Source: Candidatus Eiseniibacteriota bacterium (GTDB lineage: Bacteria > Eisenbacteria > RBG-16-71-46 > CAIMUX01). Taken from it: 64,000 nucleotides of DNA. The notes beneath the pieces are model-generated. The model was given only the letters and a program-made list of their open reading frames with translations, was not told where the DNA came from and ran no database searches. Shown here in pieces: positions 24,945 through 34,338 of this stretch. The position numbers and the translations under genes were made by a program. Position 1 is the first letter of the stretch, and every line of letters starts with the position of its first letter. Location of the stretch: assembly GCA_903844735.1 (NCBI GenBank), contig CAIMUX010000051.1, positions 25,785 to 89,784 of the forward strand, written 5' to 3'.

Positions 24945-27900
24945 TTGAAGATGCGCGTTCGTTCGATATCGCGGGCCACGGCCCGCGCCCTTTCCTGGGG
25001 GGTGCTTCTCTGGGGGGCGGGGGCGTGCACCGGCGAGGTTCGGGCCGCGGGCGCCGCAGGGACACCCGGCGTGCGGGTCGTGCGCGCCGATGCCGGGAGC
25101 GTGCTCGTGGAGGTCACCGCTCCCGCGCCGACCGTCGTGTCGGTGGCGGACGGCGAGACATCCTGGTCGGTGGAAGGCTGGTCCGCGACTCAGGAGGAGG
25201 GAGCCCCCGAGCTGCCCGTCACCTGCTTCGACCTGGCGGTGCCTCCCGGCAAGCGGCCGGTGCTTTCGGTTCGGGTGGTCGCGTCGCTCCCGTGGCCGGG
25301 CGATCCGCCGCAGCCCGCTCCAGCCCGTGCCATCATCGAAGGAGCGGATGGTCTCCCCATGCAGCAGGAAGTGCGCCGCGCCGACCCCGGCAAGTTCGCC
25401 GAGCCGTTCCCGGCTGTCTGGGCAGCCCTCGGCACGGAGGGTACCCTGCGCTTTTTGCGGGTCGTCCCGGTCACCGTGTTTCCCTATCGCTGGGACCCGA
25501 CGCTGCGCGCGGTGCTGGTTGCTTCCCGTCTGGATGTGGAAGTCCGTTTCGAGACCGACCCGGCCGCGGATGTGGGTGGCCTCTTCCCGCGGCGCGCGCG
25601 CGAGCGGATTCCAGGCCTCGACGATCCCGGCTGGGACCGGCTGTATGACCGTGCGGTGCTCAACGCCGAGTCGGCCCGAGCCTGGCGCCGCGCTCCGGCC
25701 TTGCGAACCGGAGGGTCGAGGCCCAAGTCTCTCGCCGCCGCCCCTGAGTTCCGCATCCCCGTGACGAAGAGCGATCTCTACCGGGTGCCCCACGCCTCTC
25801 TGGTTGCCGCGGGTTGGGATCGTACGGCGGTGCCGGTCTCTCGCGTCGCGCTCTTCGAGCGCTTCTTCGACGAGAGGTCCCTCGCCTGGCCCGACAGCGT
25901 TGATCGCGCGTTCCGCGAGCAGCCGGTATCGATCCAGGTGCGCGACCTCGATGGCGATGGCCGGTTCGGGCCGGGCGACGACTTCCTCTTCTTCGGACTC
26001 AACGCGTGGGACCGGCTGCATCCACAGCCGTGCGACAAGCGATACGGGCGCGAGCACGCGTACTTCGTTACCGTGCGCGACGAGGGTGGCGCCCGTTTCG
26101 TCGAGGGGCCCTCATTTCTCGTTCCCCCTCAGAACGACCTGGTGCCGGTGTCGACCTCGGTGGTGACCCGTCGCTACGAGGGTGACGGCGTCTACATGCC
26201 GTCTGAGGCCGCCGGGGACGAGAGCGGCACTCTCTTCCTCGGAGTGACCGGAATTCTCAACGAGCATATGTATTGGGTCGGCGGTGGCGACGGCGACTAC
26301 CCGGTCGACTTCGACCTGCCGGGGATTCTCGCCGGGCCCGGGAACCTTCTCCGACTGAGCGCCCCGGTGCAGCGGACCCACCTGACCTTCCCCGCTTCCG
26401 TGACGCTGGCCTCGTTCTCCATCCGTGCCCGGAATAACAGCCGCTTCGTCGATCTGCCGGGCCGGCTCTCGGTGGAGGAGAAGGACCGGCGCGTCTACGA
26501 ACTCGGCCGCGACGATCTCGCCACTTTCACGCTCGCACCCGCCGGCAATACGCTGCGGATGAGGCTGTCCGGCGGAATGGCCGCCCTTGACTGGATGGAA
26601 TGGACCTGGCGCCGCGATCTCATCGCCGTCGATCGTCGACTCTTCTTCCAGACCAACGAATTGGCGGGCCCGCGGGAGTTTCGTCTTCTCGGCTTCTCAT
26701 CCGCCGACACGACCGCAGGGTCGCGCCTTGTCATCCTCGACCTTGCAGACTCGGCCCGTACGGCGATCGCGCCCGGACCGCGCCTGCTCACCTGGCGGGC
26801 GACCCAGGTCGATTCCATCGCACCCGGTTCCGTCGCGCTGCGGGTGCAACTTGACCTCGGCGATCCGCCGCGGCCTCGCACCATTTATATCGTCTCGCCG
26901 GCAGCCGCCCCTGTTCCGACGGGGATCGAACCGGTCTCTCCGGTCGACCCGACCGAACCCGACGGGCCGGACGAAGATCTCGTGATCATCACGCACCCGG
27001 ATTTCCTTGATCCGGCGATCGTGCCCGGGGTCGAATCCCTGGCGCAGGCGCGTCGCACCCAGGGGCTGTCGGTGCGCGTGTTCACGACGCGCCAGATCTA
27101 CGACCGGTTCAACGGCGGCCGCCCCGGGCCCGTTGCGATCCGCAACTACCTGCGCTATCTCTACCGGGCAAGGGTGGCCCCGCCATCGTTCCTTCTGTTC
27201 GTGGGGGATGCCAGCGATGATTTCACCGGAGCCACGGCCCTCAGTGCGCCGAACTTCGTGCCGACCCAAACAGTCTTCTCCGACTCGCGGGCTGAGCAGG
27301 GGGGGGAGCTGGTCTCCAGCGACGAGTGGTTCGTCGACAACCTTACCGGCCTCGGCGAGCGGATAGACTTCCACCCTGACATGCACATCGGGCGGATTCC
27401 GGCGGGCACGCCGGCTGAGCTGAAGGTGGTGGTGGAGAAGATTCTCAATTACGGTGTCTTCCGCGACACCGACGCCTGGCGCTCCCGCTCCCTGCTCATC
27501 TCGGACGACGAGTTCTCCACTACTCTCCGCGATACCGAGGTCTATTCGTACCGGGGCGACACCCGCCAGGCAGTGCGGCGAGAGGGTGAGTCGATATTCC
27601 GGTGGGCGTCCCGAGAAACGCGCCGGATTATCCAGGAGGATGCCGGACTCGCCGAGTTCGGTGTCGACACCTTCTTCACCGCTACCTACATGGACACCGT
27701 TCCGGGGTTGCAGCGCTGCCGGGAAGTCGAAGGGACGGGGCCCGGCTGCGTCTTCTATCCCTGTCCGTATGGAGAGGGCGCCCCGAACCACTGCCTCAAC
27801 ACTTCCGGGGCCCCCTATGCCGACGCCATTTTCAACAACTGGCGGGAGGACAATTATGAGTATGGCAACACGGTGCTCCCGCCGATCCTGCGCCAGTACC

Positions 27901-29366
27901 TGAATCGCGGCCACCTTCTTACGATCTATCAGGGGCATGCCAACGGGCACCTGATGAGCCACGAATACATCTACCAGGACGCTCCCGGCATTCGTGAGGA
28001 CACGCCTCTACTCCAGAACGACGGCCGGCCGTTCTTCTTCATGGGCTTTGGCTGTCACCTTGCCGAGTTCTCCCATCCGGCCGAGGGGGAACCGCGCAGA
28101 GGGGACTGTATCTCCGAGAAGATGCTGCTTGCCGAGCGCGGCCGCGGTGCGGTGGCCGTTCTGGCCTCCACCGCCTACGAGTGGATGAACAAGAGCGCCA
28201 TCCCCAACCTCGCCATCATCCTCTCCATGTTCATCGACCCGCCACGCGACCCCGACACCGGCCGCAGTCGCTGGCTGCTCGGGGAGATCGTGACCGGCGC
28301 CAAGTGGCATATGGTGTCCAACGCGCCGTACATGGTCGCCACCTACACGCTCCTCGGCGATCCATCGATGCCGCTGGAGATGGTCCCGCCGCCGCTCTCG
28401 ATTCTCGTCAACTGCGATCCCCATGCCGGCCTGCCGTGTGAGCCGTGGACGGAGGGAATGACGCTTGAGGCTGAGGCGCAGAGCGACACAGCGCGGATTC
28501 GGGTCCTGCTGCGGGACGGGCAGAGCCTATCCGGGCGGGTCACCCTGAGTGACTCCACCGGGATCATCGATCCGTCGGCCTATCGACTGGACCCGGATCC
28601 CGACCATCCCGGCGACGACCGGCGGCTCGAACTGGCGTATGACCCGGTTCTGGCCCCGCCGGCGAGGGACTACGACATAGAGATCGAGGTGAAAGACGTG
28701 GCCGGCCTCGTCCCGGCCCGACGGGCGCTCCTGCCTGTACGGCTCACGGCCGAGTTCTTCACCATCCGGGACGGGGCGCCGGCCTCGATCGGGGAGCGTG
28801 ATGTTCTCGAGCCGGGCGACTCGGTACTTGTGAGCTTCACGAGCCCGGTGGGCGTCGACGCTGAGGCCACCGAGCTCTGGCTTGACGACCGGCCTCTGCC
28901 GGCCGACGGTCGGCCGCTGCTGCCAGGCCTGCGACGTGGGGAGTTGCGTGCGGCACTGCCGAACCTTACCGGTCAGCAGCACCGGCTGCGTTTCCGGACA
29001 TCCGCTCCGGGTGGGGATGTCGTCGAGCGGGCGGCCGTCTTCCAGGGGCCGGGGGCGGGCGAAATCCTCCTTCTCTACAACTTCCCCAACCCGTTCGAGG
29101 ATGGGACGGATTTCTGCTACCAGTTGAGCAGGACCTGCGTTTCCGCGAAGGTGACGGTCTTCACACTTTCCGGACGCCGAATCTGGAGCTGGGAGGGGTC
29201 GGCCCCGGCCGAACGCACCCTTGAGAAGCACAACGCGATCCACTGGGACGGGCGTGATGCCGACGGCGACGCGGTGGCCAACGGAGTCTATTTGTACAAA
29301 CTCGAAGTTGGCACCACTGATGGCCGCACGCTTTCGCGGGTGGAACGCGCGGCCCGGATCCGCTGA
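24945..29366 (+). CDS. Gingipain-like C25 cysteine peptidase with FlgD-like C-terminal domain
   Basis: 1473 residues. The TTG at 24945 lies eight bases after AGGAGG; an ATG two codons later (24951) is the alternative. After the signal peptide, residues about 25-240 resemble the C25 propeptide (WSVEGWSATQEEGAPELPVT). The peptidase domain starts near residue 680 (DLVIITHPDFLDPAIVPGV); FLLFVGDASDDF is the first strand, His998 in YQGHANGH and Cys1037 in GFGCHLAEFSHP fit the catalytic dyad. The end (from about residue 1375) reads LLYNFPNPFEDGTDFCYQLS and GVYLYKLEVGT, the FlgD-like/type IX-like sorting domain seen in FCB bacteria. It could be a PorU-like sortase or a secreted protease; no other T9SS genes are here. 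Confidence 0.85.
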   Translation: MKMRVRSISRATARALSWGVLLWGAGACTGEVRAAGAAGTPGVRVVRADAGSVLVEVTAPAPTVVSVADGETSWSVEGWSATQEEGAPELPVTCFDLAVPPGKRPVLSVRVVASLPWPGDPPQPAPARAIIEGADGLPMQQEVRRADPGKFAEPFPAVWAALGTEGTLRFLRVVPVTVFPYRWDPTLRAVLVASRLDVEVRFETDPAADVGGLFPRRARERIPGLDDPGWDRLYDRAVLNAESARAWRRAPALRTGGSRPKSLAAAPEFRIPVTKSDLYRVPHASLVAAGWDRTAVPVSRVALFERFFDERSLAWPDSVDRAFREQPVSIQVRDLDGDGRFGPGDDFLFFGLNAWDRLHPQPCDKRYGREHAYFVTVRDEGGARFVEGPSFLVPPQNDLVPVSTSVVTRRYEGDGVYMPSEAAGDESGTLFLGVTGILNEHMYWVGGGDGDYPVDFDLPGILAGPGNLLRLSAPVQRTHLTFPASVTLASFSIRARNNSRFVDLPGRLSVEEKDRRVYELGRDDLATFTLAPAGNTLRMRLSGGMAALDWMEWTWRRDLIAVDRRLFFQTNELAGPREFRLLGFSSADTTAGSRLVILDLADSARTAIAPGPRLLTWRATQVDSIAPGSVALRVQLDLGDPPRPRTIYIVSPAAAPVPTGIEPVSPVDPTEPDGPDEDLVIITHPDFLDPAIVPGVESLAQARRTQGLSVRVFTTRQIYDRFNGGRPGPVAIRNYLRYLYRARVAPPSFLLFVGDASDDFTGATALSAPNFVPTQTVFSDSRAEQGGELVSSDEWFVDNLTGLGERIDFHPDMHIGRIPAGTPAELKVVVEKILNYGVFRDTDAWRSRSLLISDDEFSTTLRDTEVYSYRGDTRQAVRREGESIFRWASRETRRIIQEDAGLAEFGVDTFFTATYMDTVPGLQRCREVEGTGPGCVFYPCPYGEGAPNHCLNTSGAPYADAIFNNWREDNYEYGNTVLPPILRQYLNRGHLLTIYQGHANGHLMSHEYIYQDAPGIREDTPLLQNDGRPFFFMGFGCHLAEFSHPAEGEPRRGDCISEKMLLAERGRGAVAVLASTAYEWMNKSAIPNLAIILSMFIDPPRDPDTGRSRWLLGEIVTGAKWHMVSNAPYMVATYTLLGDPSMPLEMVPPPLSILVNCDPHAGLPCEPWTEGMTLEAEAQSDTARIRVLLRDGQSLSGRVTLSDSTGIIDPSAYRLDPDPDHPGDDRRLELAYDPVLAPPARDYDIEIEVKDVAGLVPARRALLPVRLTAEFFTIRDGAPASIGERDVLEPGDSVLVSFTSPVGVDAEATELWLDDRPLPADGRPLLPGLRRGELRAALPNLTGQQHRLRFRTSAPGGDVVERAAVFQGPGAGEILLLYNFPNPFEDGTDFCYQLSRTCVSAKVTVFTLSGRRIWSWEGSAPAERTLEKHNAIHWDGRDADGDAVANGVYLYKLEVGTTDGRTLSRVERAARIR

Positions 29367-29454
29367 GGTCGCCGGTGGCCCTCCAGGCCGGCCGACAGGA
29401 CACGACCCGATTCGATTCGACCCCGAACCATGAGACACGGAGGACAGATCGCGG

Positions 29455-32061
29455 ATGAATCCTGAACGTTTCACGGTCAAGACCGGTACGGCGGTGCAGG
29501 CGGCCCAACGCGCGGCCCGCGAGTCCGGGCATCCACAGTTGACCAACCTGCACCTGCTGACAGCACTCCTGGAACAGCGCGACGGCACCACGCTGCCGCT
29601 GCTCGCCAAGCTGGGCGTTCCAGTCGAGTCCATCCTCGATTCCGTGAACCGCGAGTTGGATCGCCTCCCCCGGGTTCATGGGGAGGTGCAGCTCACGGCC
29701 GCTCCCGAGGTGTCGCGCCTTTTCGACGCGGCCGAACGCGAGATGGAGCGGCTGAAGGACGAGTACCTTTCCACCGAGCACCTGCTCCTCGCACTCGCCG
29801 CCGGCGACAATCTCGGCCCGGCGGCGCGATCGCTCCGCGAAGCGGGAGCGAACCGGGAGTCGCTCTACCGCGCGCTCGAGGAAGTTCGTGGCGGCGCGCG
29901 GGTGACCGACCCGGAACCGGAGGACAAGTACCAGGTCCTGAAGAAGTACTGCCGTGATCTGACCGAGGCTGCGCGCAAAGGGGGGCTCGACCCCGTCGTC
30001 GGCCGGGACCGGGAGATTCGCCGTGTGACCCAGGTTCTCTCTCGCCGACGCAAGAACAACCCGGTCTTGATCGGTGAGCCGGGCGTCGGTAAAACCGCGG
30101 TCGTGGAGGGGCTGGCCCGCCGGATCGTCGCCGGTGATGTCCCCGAGGGGATGAGGGAGAAGAAACTTCTGGCTCTCGATCTCGGCGCGCTGGTCGCGGG
30201 AACGAAGTTCCGCGGTGAGTTCGAGGAGCGGCTGAAGGCGCTGCTGCGCGAGGTGACCGCCTCGGAGGGAGAGGTCATCCTCTTCATCGACGAATTGCAT
30301 ACGCTGGTGGGAGCCGGCGGGGCCGAGGGGGCGGTGGACGCCTCCAACATGCTGAAGCCGGCGCTGGCCCGTGGCGAGTTGCGCTGCGTCGGCGCCACCA
30401 CCCTCGACGAGTACCGCAAGCACATTGAGAAAGACGCAGCCCTCGAACGCCGCTTCCAGCCGGTGCTGGTGAGCGAGCCGTCGGTGAACGACACCATAGC
30501 CATCCTGCGGGGCCTCAAGGAGAGCTACGAGGTTCACCACGGCGTGAAGATCCAGGATCGGGCGCTCGTGGCGGCGGCGCGTCTCTCCGCCCGTTACATC
30601 TCCGACCGTTTCCTGCCTGACAAGGCGATTGACCTGGTGGATGAGGCCGCGTCGTCACTGCGCATGGAGATGGACTCCATGCCAGTGGAGGTGGAGACGG
30701 TGCAACGCCGCCTCACCTCGCTGGAGGTGGAGCGCGCGGCGCTGAAGGCGGATGGCGATCCGGCTTCGCGCGAACGCCTGCAGACGGTGGAACGTGAGAT
30801 CGCGGAGGCGACCGTTGAGAAGAATCGTCTGGTCATGCATTGGCAGCGCGAGAAAGAGTTGGTAGGAAGGATCCGCGAGACGCGCACCCGCATCGAGCAA
30901 CTGGGCAGGGAGGAGGCGCTGGCCGAGCGGGAGGGAAACCTCGAGCGCGTGGCGCGTGTCCGCTACGGCGACGGGCCGGCGGCAAGCCGCGAGATGGAGG
31001 CTGCCGAGGCCGCACTGCGCGCCCACCAGGCGACGTTGCGCATGCTCAAAGAGGAGGTCGATGCCGAGGACATCGCCGAGGTTGTCGCACGCTGGACCGG
31101 CATCCCGGTGGCGCGCATGCTCGAGACCGAGATGGACAAGTTGTTGCGGATGGAGGAGCGGCTCTCGCTGCGGGTAGTCGGGCAGGACGAGGCCAAACAT
31201 GCGGTGGCTACGGCGGTGCGACGCGCCCGGGCCGGGCTTTCGCAGGAAGACCGGCCGCTCGGCTCCTTCCTTTTCCTGGGTCCGACCGGCGTGGGAAAGA
31301 CGGAGCTGGCGCGCGCCCTTGCCGAGTTTCTCTTCGACGACGAGGGAGCGATGGTCCGGCTCGACATGTCGGAGTACGGCGAGCGGCACGCGGTGGCGCG
31401 GCTCATCGGCGCCCCCCCGGGCTATGTCGGCTACGAGGAGGGTGGAGCGCTCACCGAGGCTGTGCGGCGCAAGCCCTACTGCGTGGTTCTCCTCGACGAG
31501 ATCGAAAAGGCCCACGTGGACATCTCGAACATCTTCCTGCAGATCCTCGACGATGGCCGTCTCACCGACGGCCAGGGACGAACCGTTTCATTCGCCAACG
31601 CAGTCATCATCATGACCAGCAACCTTGGTACGGAGACCATCGGCCGCGTGGAGGGCGATCCGAGTCCCGCGCTGCGTGCCGAGGTGCAGCGGATCCTGCG
31701 CGCGCACTTTCGGCCGGAGTTCTTGAACCGCCTCGACGAGGTGGTGATCTTCACTTCCCTTTCGCGGGAGCAATTGCGGCACATCGTTGATCTGCAACTC
31801 GACGCGCTCGACCGCACCCTTGCCCCGCGACGAATTCACCTGCGTGCGACCGATGCGGCGAAAGAGAGGCTGCTCGCGGTGGGCTGGGACCCGGAGTATG
31901 GGGCCCGACCCTTGCGCCGCGCGGTGCAGCGCGAGGTGCTAAACCGGCTCGCTTCGATGATTCTCGCGCGCGAGGTGAAGGATGGCGACGGTCTGGTGCT
32001 CGATACCGGGCCGGACGGCGGGTTGAAGATCCGGGTGGGGGATCGCTCGGCGGAGGGATAG
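29455..32061 (+). CDS. clpB: Chaperone ClpB (AAA+ disaggregase)
   Basis: 868 residues, standard ClpB length. Hexameric ATPase that threads aggregated proteins with DnaK. N-domain residues 1-145 ([17 protein letters not shown]); first AAA module with Walker [14 protein letters not shown] near residue 206 and Walker [17 protein letters not shown]; a coiled-coil middle domain about 410-530; second AAA module with [13 protein letters not shown] near 607, [11 protein letters not shown] and the sensor region [13 protein letters not shown]. The middle domain identifies ClpB rather than ClpC/ClpA. GGAGG lies 11 bases before the ATG. Convergent with the GGDEF gene. Confidence 0.96.
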   Translation: MNPERFTVKTGTAVQAAQRAARESGHPQLTNLHLLTALLEQRDGTTLPLLAKLGVPVESILDSVNRELDRLPRVHGEVQLTAAPEVSRLFDAAEREMERLKDEYLSTEHLLLALAAGDNLGPAARSLREAGANRESLYRALEEVRGGARVTDPEPEDKYQVLKKYCRDLTEAARKGGLDPVVGRDREIRRVTQVLSRRRKNNPVLIGEPGVGKTAVVEGLARRIVAGDVPEGMREKKLLALDLGALVAGTKFRGEFEERLKALLREVTASEGEVILFIDELHTLVGAGGAEGAVDASNMLKPALARGELRCVGATTLDEYRKHIEKDAALERRFQPVLVSEPSVNDTIAILRGLKESYEVHHGVKIQDRALVAAARLSARYISDRFLPDKAIDLVDEAASSLRMEMDSMPVEVETVQRRLTSLEVERAALKADGDPASRERLQTVEREIAEATVEKNRLVMHWQREKELVGRIRETRTRIEQLGREEALAEREGNLERVARVRYGDGPAASREMEAAEAALRAHQATLRMLKEEVDAEDIAEVVARWTGIPVARMLETEMDKLLRMEERLSLRVVGQDEAKHAVATAVRRARAGLSQEDRPLGSFLFLGPTGVGKTELARALAEFLFDDEGAMVRLDMSEYGERHAVARLIGAPPGYVGYEEGGALTEAVRRKPYCVVLLDEIEKAHVDISNIFLQILDDGRLTDGQGRTVSFANAVIIMTSNLGTETIGRVEGDPSPALRAEVQRILRAHFRPEFLNRLDEVVIFTSLSREQLRHIVDLQLDALDRTLAPRRIHLRATDAAKERLLAVGWDPEYGARPLRRAVQREVLNRLASMILAREVKDGDGLVLDTGPDGGLKIRVGDRSAEG

Positions 32062-32150
32062 AGCGATGGAGCTGCTCACGGAGCCACAGGCCAGAAGCCA
32101 GGACCGGCGTTCACAATTCCAGACGGATCCTGGGCTCGTGGTCTGCCCTC

Positions 32151-32175
32151 CCGAGGCCTGGAGTCCGAATCTCAG
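32151..32175 (-). repeat. Dispersed intergenic repeat, copy 3 (reverse, internally deleted)
   Basis: CCGAGGCCTGGAG followed by TCCGAATCTCAG. Both halves match the 48.9-kb copy (CCCGAGGCCTGAAG ... CTCCGAATTTCAG) in the same order, but the tandem GAAGCC part between them is missing. Lies in the 218-base clpB-GGDEF intergenic gap. Confidence 0.6.
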
Positions 32176-32219
32176 CTTGAAATGGGTCGGCAACCTGTGG
32201 GAGGCCTGTACGCGGACCC

Positions 32220-32247
32220 CCTTCCGACTTCTGAATTCTGACTTCTG
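32220..32247 (-). repeat. Short repeat shared with 62045-62072
   Basis: CCTTCCGACTTCTGAATTCT then GACTTCTG. The reverse complement matches 62045-62072 at most positions (GGAAGCCGGAATTCAGGAGT, CAGAATGG). Both sites are intergenic and close to copies of the main dispersed repeat. Confidence 0.5.
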
Positions 32248-32279
32248 TCTGCTTGAGCGACAGCGATAGCGAAGACCTC

Positions 32280-33575
32280 TCAGTCGTCTCCGGCGAACCG
32301 GACCTGGTTCTTCCCTCGCGCCTTGGCCTCGAGCAGAAGCCGGTTCGCACTGTTCCAGAGATCGCGTACTGTGCGGCCGCCGGAGGGATAGAGTACGGCA
32401 CCGACGGAGACCGTCACTCGTTCGGCCACGGTCTTCCCGTCGAGGCTGCGCATGGTCAGGGGCTCGGCGGCCACCTCGGAGCGAAGACGCTCGGAAATGA
32501 GGCGCGCTTCCTCCAGTGGCACCGGGGGCGACAAGATCGCCGCGAACTCCTCGCCACCGTAGCGGGCGAGCGTGTCGGTGTTGCGCAGCGCCGACTTGAG
32601 CACGCAGGCGACGGTGGCCAGTACCCGGTCACCTCCTTCGTAGCCGTAACGGGTGTTGAACGACTTGAAGTCGTCGATGTCGACGATGACAAGCGCCAGC
32701 GACTGCCCGCGCCGATCGGCGACGGAGATCTCTCGTTCCAACTGCTCCTCGAAGTAGGATCGATTGTACACCCCGGTCAGGAAGTCGTAGAAGATCAACC
32801 CCTGGAGCCGGATGCTGGCGGAGATGAGCATCTGGAAGTGCTGGGCCACGAGGTGAGCCACGGCCAACCGTTCGCGGGTGAAATGTTCGCGGTCCGGATG
32901 GCGCTGAACCAGCAACCCGCGCCAGCCGGTCCCCTCGTCTCCGAGTCCTTCGAGTAGGCAAGATCCGTCCTTTCCGAGGTCGGGAAAGAGGATGAGCCTG
33001 TCGCGCTGGCGGGCCAAGGGCTCCTGGTCGGCGAACGAGACCGGGAGGCCGTCGCGTGGGGGGGGCGTGGGCCAGTCCTCACCCGGCGGCATCTCCAGCG
33101 GGCGAAACGAGACGCTCGCCGAGGGCACCAGGTCCTGCAGCGTCGTTTCCATCCGCTGCACGAGGTCGCGCGGTGTGAGCACGCGGTCATGGGAGACGAG
33201 ACTCCCCTCAATGGCGAGCAAACTTTGGACCTCGTGGTAGCGGAACCCGGTCTTCGACGAAGGGTCCAGCGGAAGCGCCACCGTACGGGCCTCGGGAACA
33301 CGCGGTTGAAGCGACAGTCGGAGGCGGGCTCGGAGTTGCCGCTCAGGATCCCGCAACTGCAGCCACTCGTGGCCATCCTCGCGGGTTCGCTCTATCACGA
33401 CCAGCTTTCCCCGTTTCACGAGCGACTCCACGAGACCTCGCGTGGCCTGCTCCATCTCTCCGGGGTGACCATCCCGCAGGATGCACTCGAGCATGGCCTG
33501 CTCCTCCCAGGTAAGAGGAGCGGTCGCCACGACCTTCCGCAGGAAATCCTGATAGCTGATCGGGATGCGCTTCAA
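32280..33575 (-). CDS. Diguanylate cyclase (GGDEF) with GAF-like N-terminal region
   Basis: 431 residues. The C-terminal GGDEF domain (about 265-430) makes c-di-GMP from GTP: DFLTGVYNRSYFEEQLERE, VIVDIDDFKSFNTRYGYEGG and the active loop YGGEEFAAIL with Glu at the fourth position, an accepted active variant. The product-inhibition I-site RNTD stands exactly five residues before GGEEF, so feedback control is likely. The N-terminal 250 residues include a helical domain (WEEQAMLECILRDGHPGEME) and a GAF-like region (LVQRMETTLQDLVPSASVSF). No membrane helices, so cytoplasmic. Its signal is unknown. Confidence 0.9.
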   Translation of the reverse strand: MKRIPISYQDFLRKVVATAPLTWEEQAMLECILRDGHPGEMEQATRGLVESLVKRGKLVVIERTREDGHEWLQLRDPERQLRARLRLSLQPRVPEARTVALPLDPSSKTGFRYHEVQSLLAIEGSLVSHDRVLTPRDLVQRMETTLQDLVPSASVSFRPLEMPPGEDWPTPPPRDGLPVSFADQEPLARQRDRLILFPDLGKDGSCLLEGLGDEGTGWRGLLVQRHPDREHFTRERLAVAHLVAQHFQMLISASIRLQGLIFYDFLTGVYNRSYFEEQLEREISVADRRGQSLALVIVDIDDFKSFNTRYGYEGGDRVLATVACVLKSALRNTDTLARYGGEEFAAILSPPVPLEEARLISERLRSEVAAEPLTMRSLDGKTVAERVTVSVGAVLYPSGGRTVRDLWNSANRLLLEAKARGKNQVRFAGDD

Positions 33576-33802
33576 GATACCGATCCCCCGCGGGCGGTGC
33601 TGTCAGCCCTGTCGGAAGCGCCCTGGTGCTCTCCGGTTTCTCCGGAAATTTTCGCTGTGGAACGAGCATAGCATGGTAGCTCGTCCAGGCTCAAGGCCTT
33701 GCCGCGTGACGGCAAAGGTGCTCCCATCGTAACTGTCACCGCTGAGATATGAAGATACACGATGCACATTGTCCGTGTCCATGGCTCAGTGAGATCGAAA
33801 TG

Positions 33803-33822
33803 GGCCTCTACTCCGAATCTCA
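33803..33822 (-). repeat. Dispersed intergenic repeat, fragment (copy 4, reverse)
   Basis: GGCCTCTACTCCGAATCTCA. Matches the CTACTCCGAATTTCAG end of the 48.9-kb copy with one or two changes. Confidence 0.45.
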
Positions 33823-33838
33823 AGGACCGATGCGACGG

Positions 33839-33865
33839 TTGACAAGGTTGACGGGTCGATAATAG
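33839..33865 (+). promoter_or_regulatory. Promoter-like element before the 33932 gene
   Basis: TTGACA (33839-33844) is a perfect -35 hexamer; TAATAG (33860-33865) is a fair -10. The 15-base spacer is short. It lies 67 bases before the start codon. Confidence 0.35.
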
Positions 33866-33931
33866 ACTATGACCAGGGTAGGGATTGCTCAAGCTGGATC
33901 GGGGGGAGCCCCGTCGGCTGGAGGTCATGTC

Positions 33932-34285
33932 ATGGTTCGCCAGACGAAGCGTTGTTCCGCCCTCGTCCCCTTGCTGACGGCGCTCCTGTTCGCGGTGCTT
34001 CTGCCCGCGACGGCCCCGGCCGGTCACCCCGGGGACAGTGGGAACCCCCCCGTGGTCATCTGTGTCGACCCTGCGGCCGGTGCGGGCGGCGGCGGCGGTG
34101 GGGGGGTCGTCGGCTCTGGGGATCCCGATGAATTGGGGATCTACCGGGCGCGGCCGCCCTTGGGTCAGAATCTCGGATCGGTGCCGTCGGGTTCGTCTCG
34201 CGCGGATGGGAGGCCCAGCGTTCTTCTGCGGAAGCTGTGCATCCTGCGGGCGTTCCTGTTTGGATTCCGGTTCCCTGGGTTTTAG
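33932..34285 (+). CDS. Small secreted Gly-rich protein
   Basis: 117 residues from the ATG at 33932, chosen over an upstream ATG because TGGAGGT lies 6-12 bases before it and the product begins with a signal peptide (CSALVPLLTALLFAVLLPAT, then APA). The mature part has a short acidic segment, a Gly run (AGAGGGGGGGVVGSG), and an Arg/Phe-rich end (RKLCILRAFLFGFRFPGF). No family recognised. It precedes the TPR-sigma54 regulator by 53 bases and could be co-transcribed with it. Could be a peptide-like signal or spurious; moderate support only. Confidence 0.45.
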   Translation: MVRQTKRCSALVPLLTALLFAVLLPATAPAGHPGDSGNPPVVICVDPAAGAGGGGGGGVVGSGDPDELGIYRARPPLGQNLGSVPSGSSRADGRPSVLLRKLCILRAFLFGFRFPGF

Positions 34286-34308
34286 GAAGGGTGGAGCCCG
34301 GACGGTAA

Positions 34309-34328
34309 CGACTCGGTCCTCCGAGTCG
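34309..34328 (+). other. Perfect 8-bp inverted repeat just before the regulator gene
   Basis: CGACTCGG (34309-34316), loop TCCT, CCGAGTCG (34321-34328), ending 10 bases before the ATG at 34339. It could be a terminator stem for the upstream gene (no T-tract), an operator, or an RNA hairpin that affects translation, since no Shine-Dalgarno is seen there. Confidence 0.55.
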
Positions 34329-34338
34329 GCGTCATAGC

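Larger units (their letters stand above)
33576..33931. other. 356-base divergent intergenic region
   Basis: Between the GGDEF gene (-) and a small secreted protein (+). It contains an imperfect hairpin CCTTGCCG-CGTGA-CGGCAAAGG (33697-33718), a dispersed-repeat fragment at 33803-33822 and a promoter-like pair at 33839-33865. No gene is supported. Confidence 0.5.

Noticed and set aside
24759..26057. 432-residue minus-strand frame opposite the C25 protease
   Set aside because: Low-complexity antisense translation of a well-supported gene; no motif.
26697..27962. 421-residue minus-strand frame opposite the C25 protease
   Set aside because: Mirror of the peptidase domain; no start context or domain.
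28527..30540. Overlapping minus-strand frames of 368 and 459 residues across the protease end and clpB
   Set aside because: Both are antisense shadows of two strongly supported genes.
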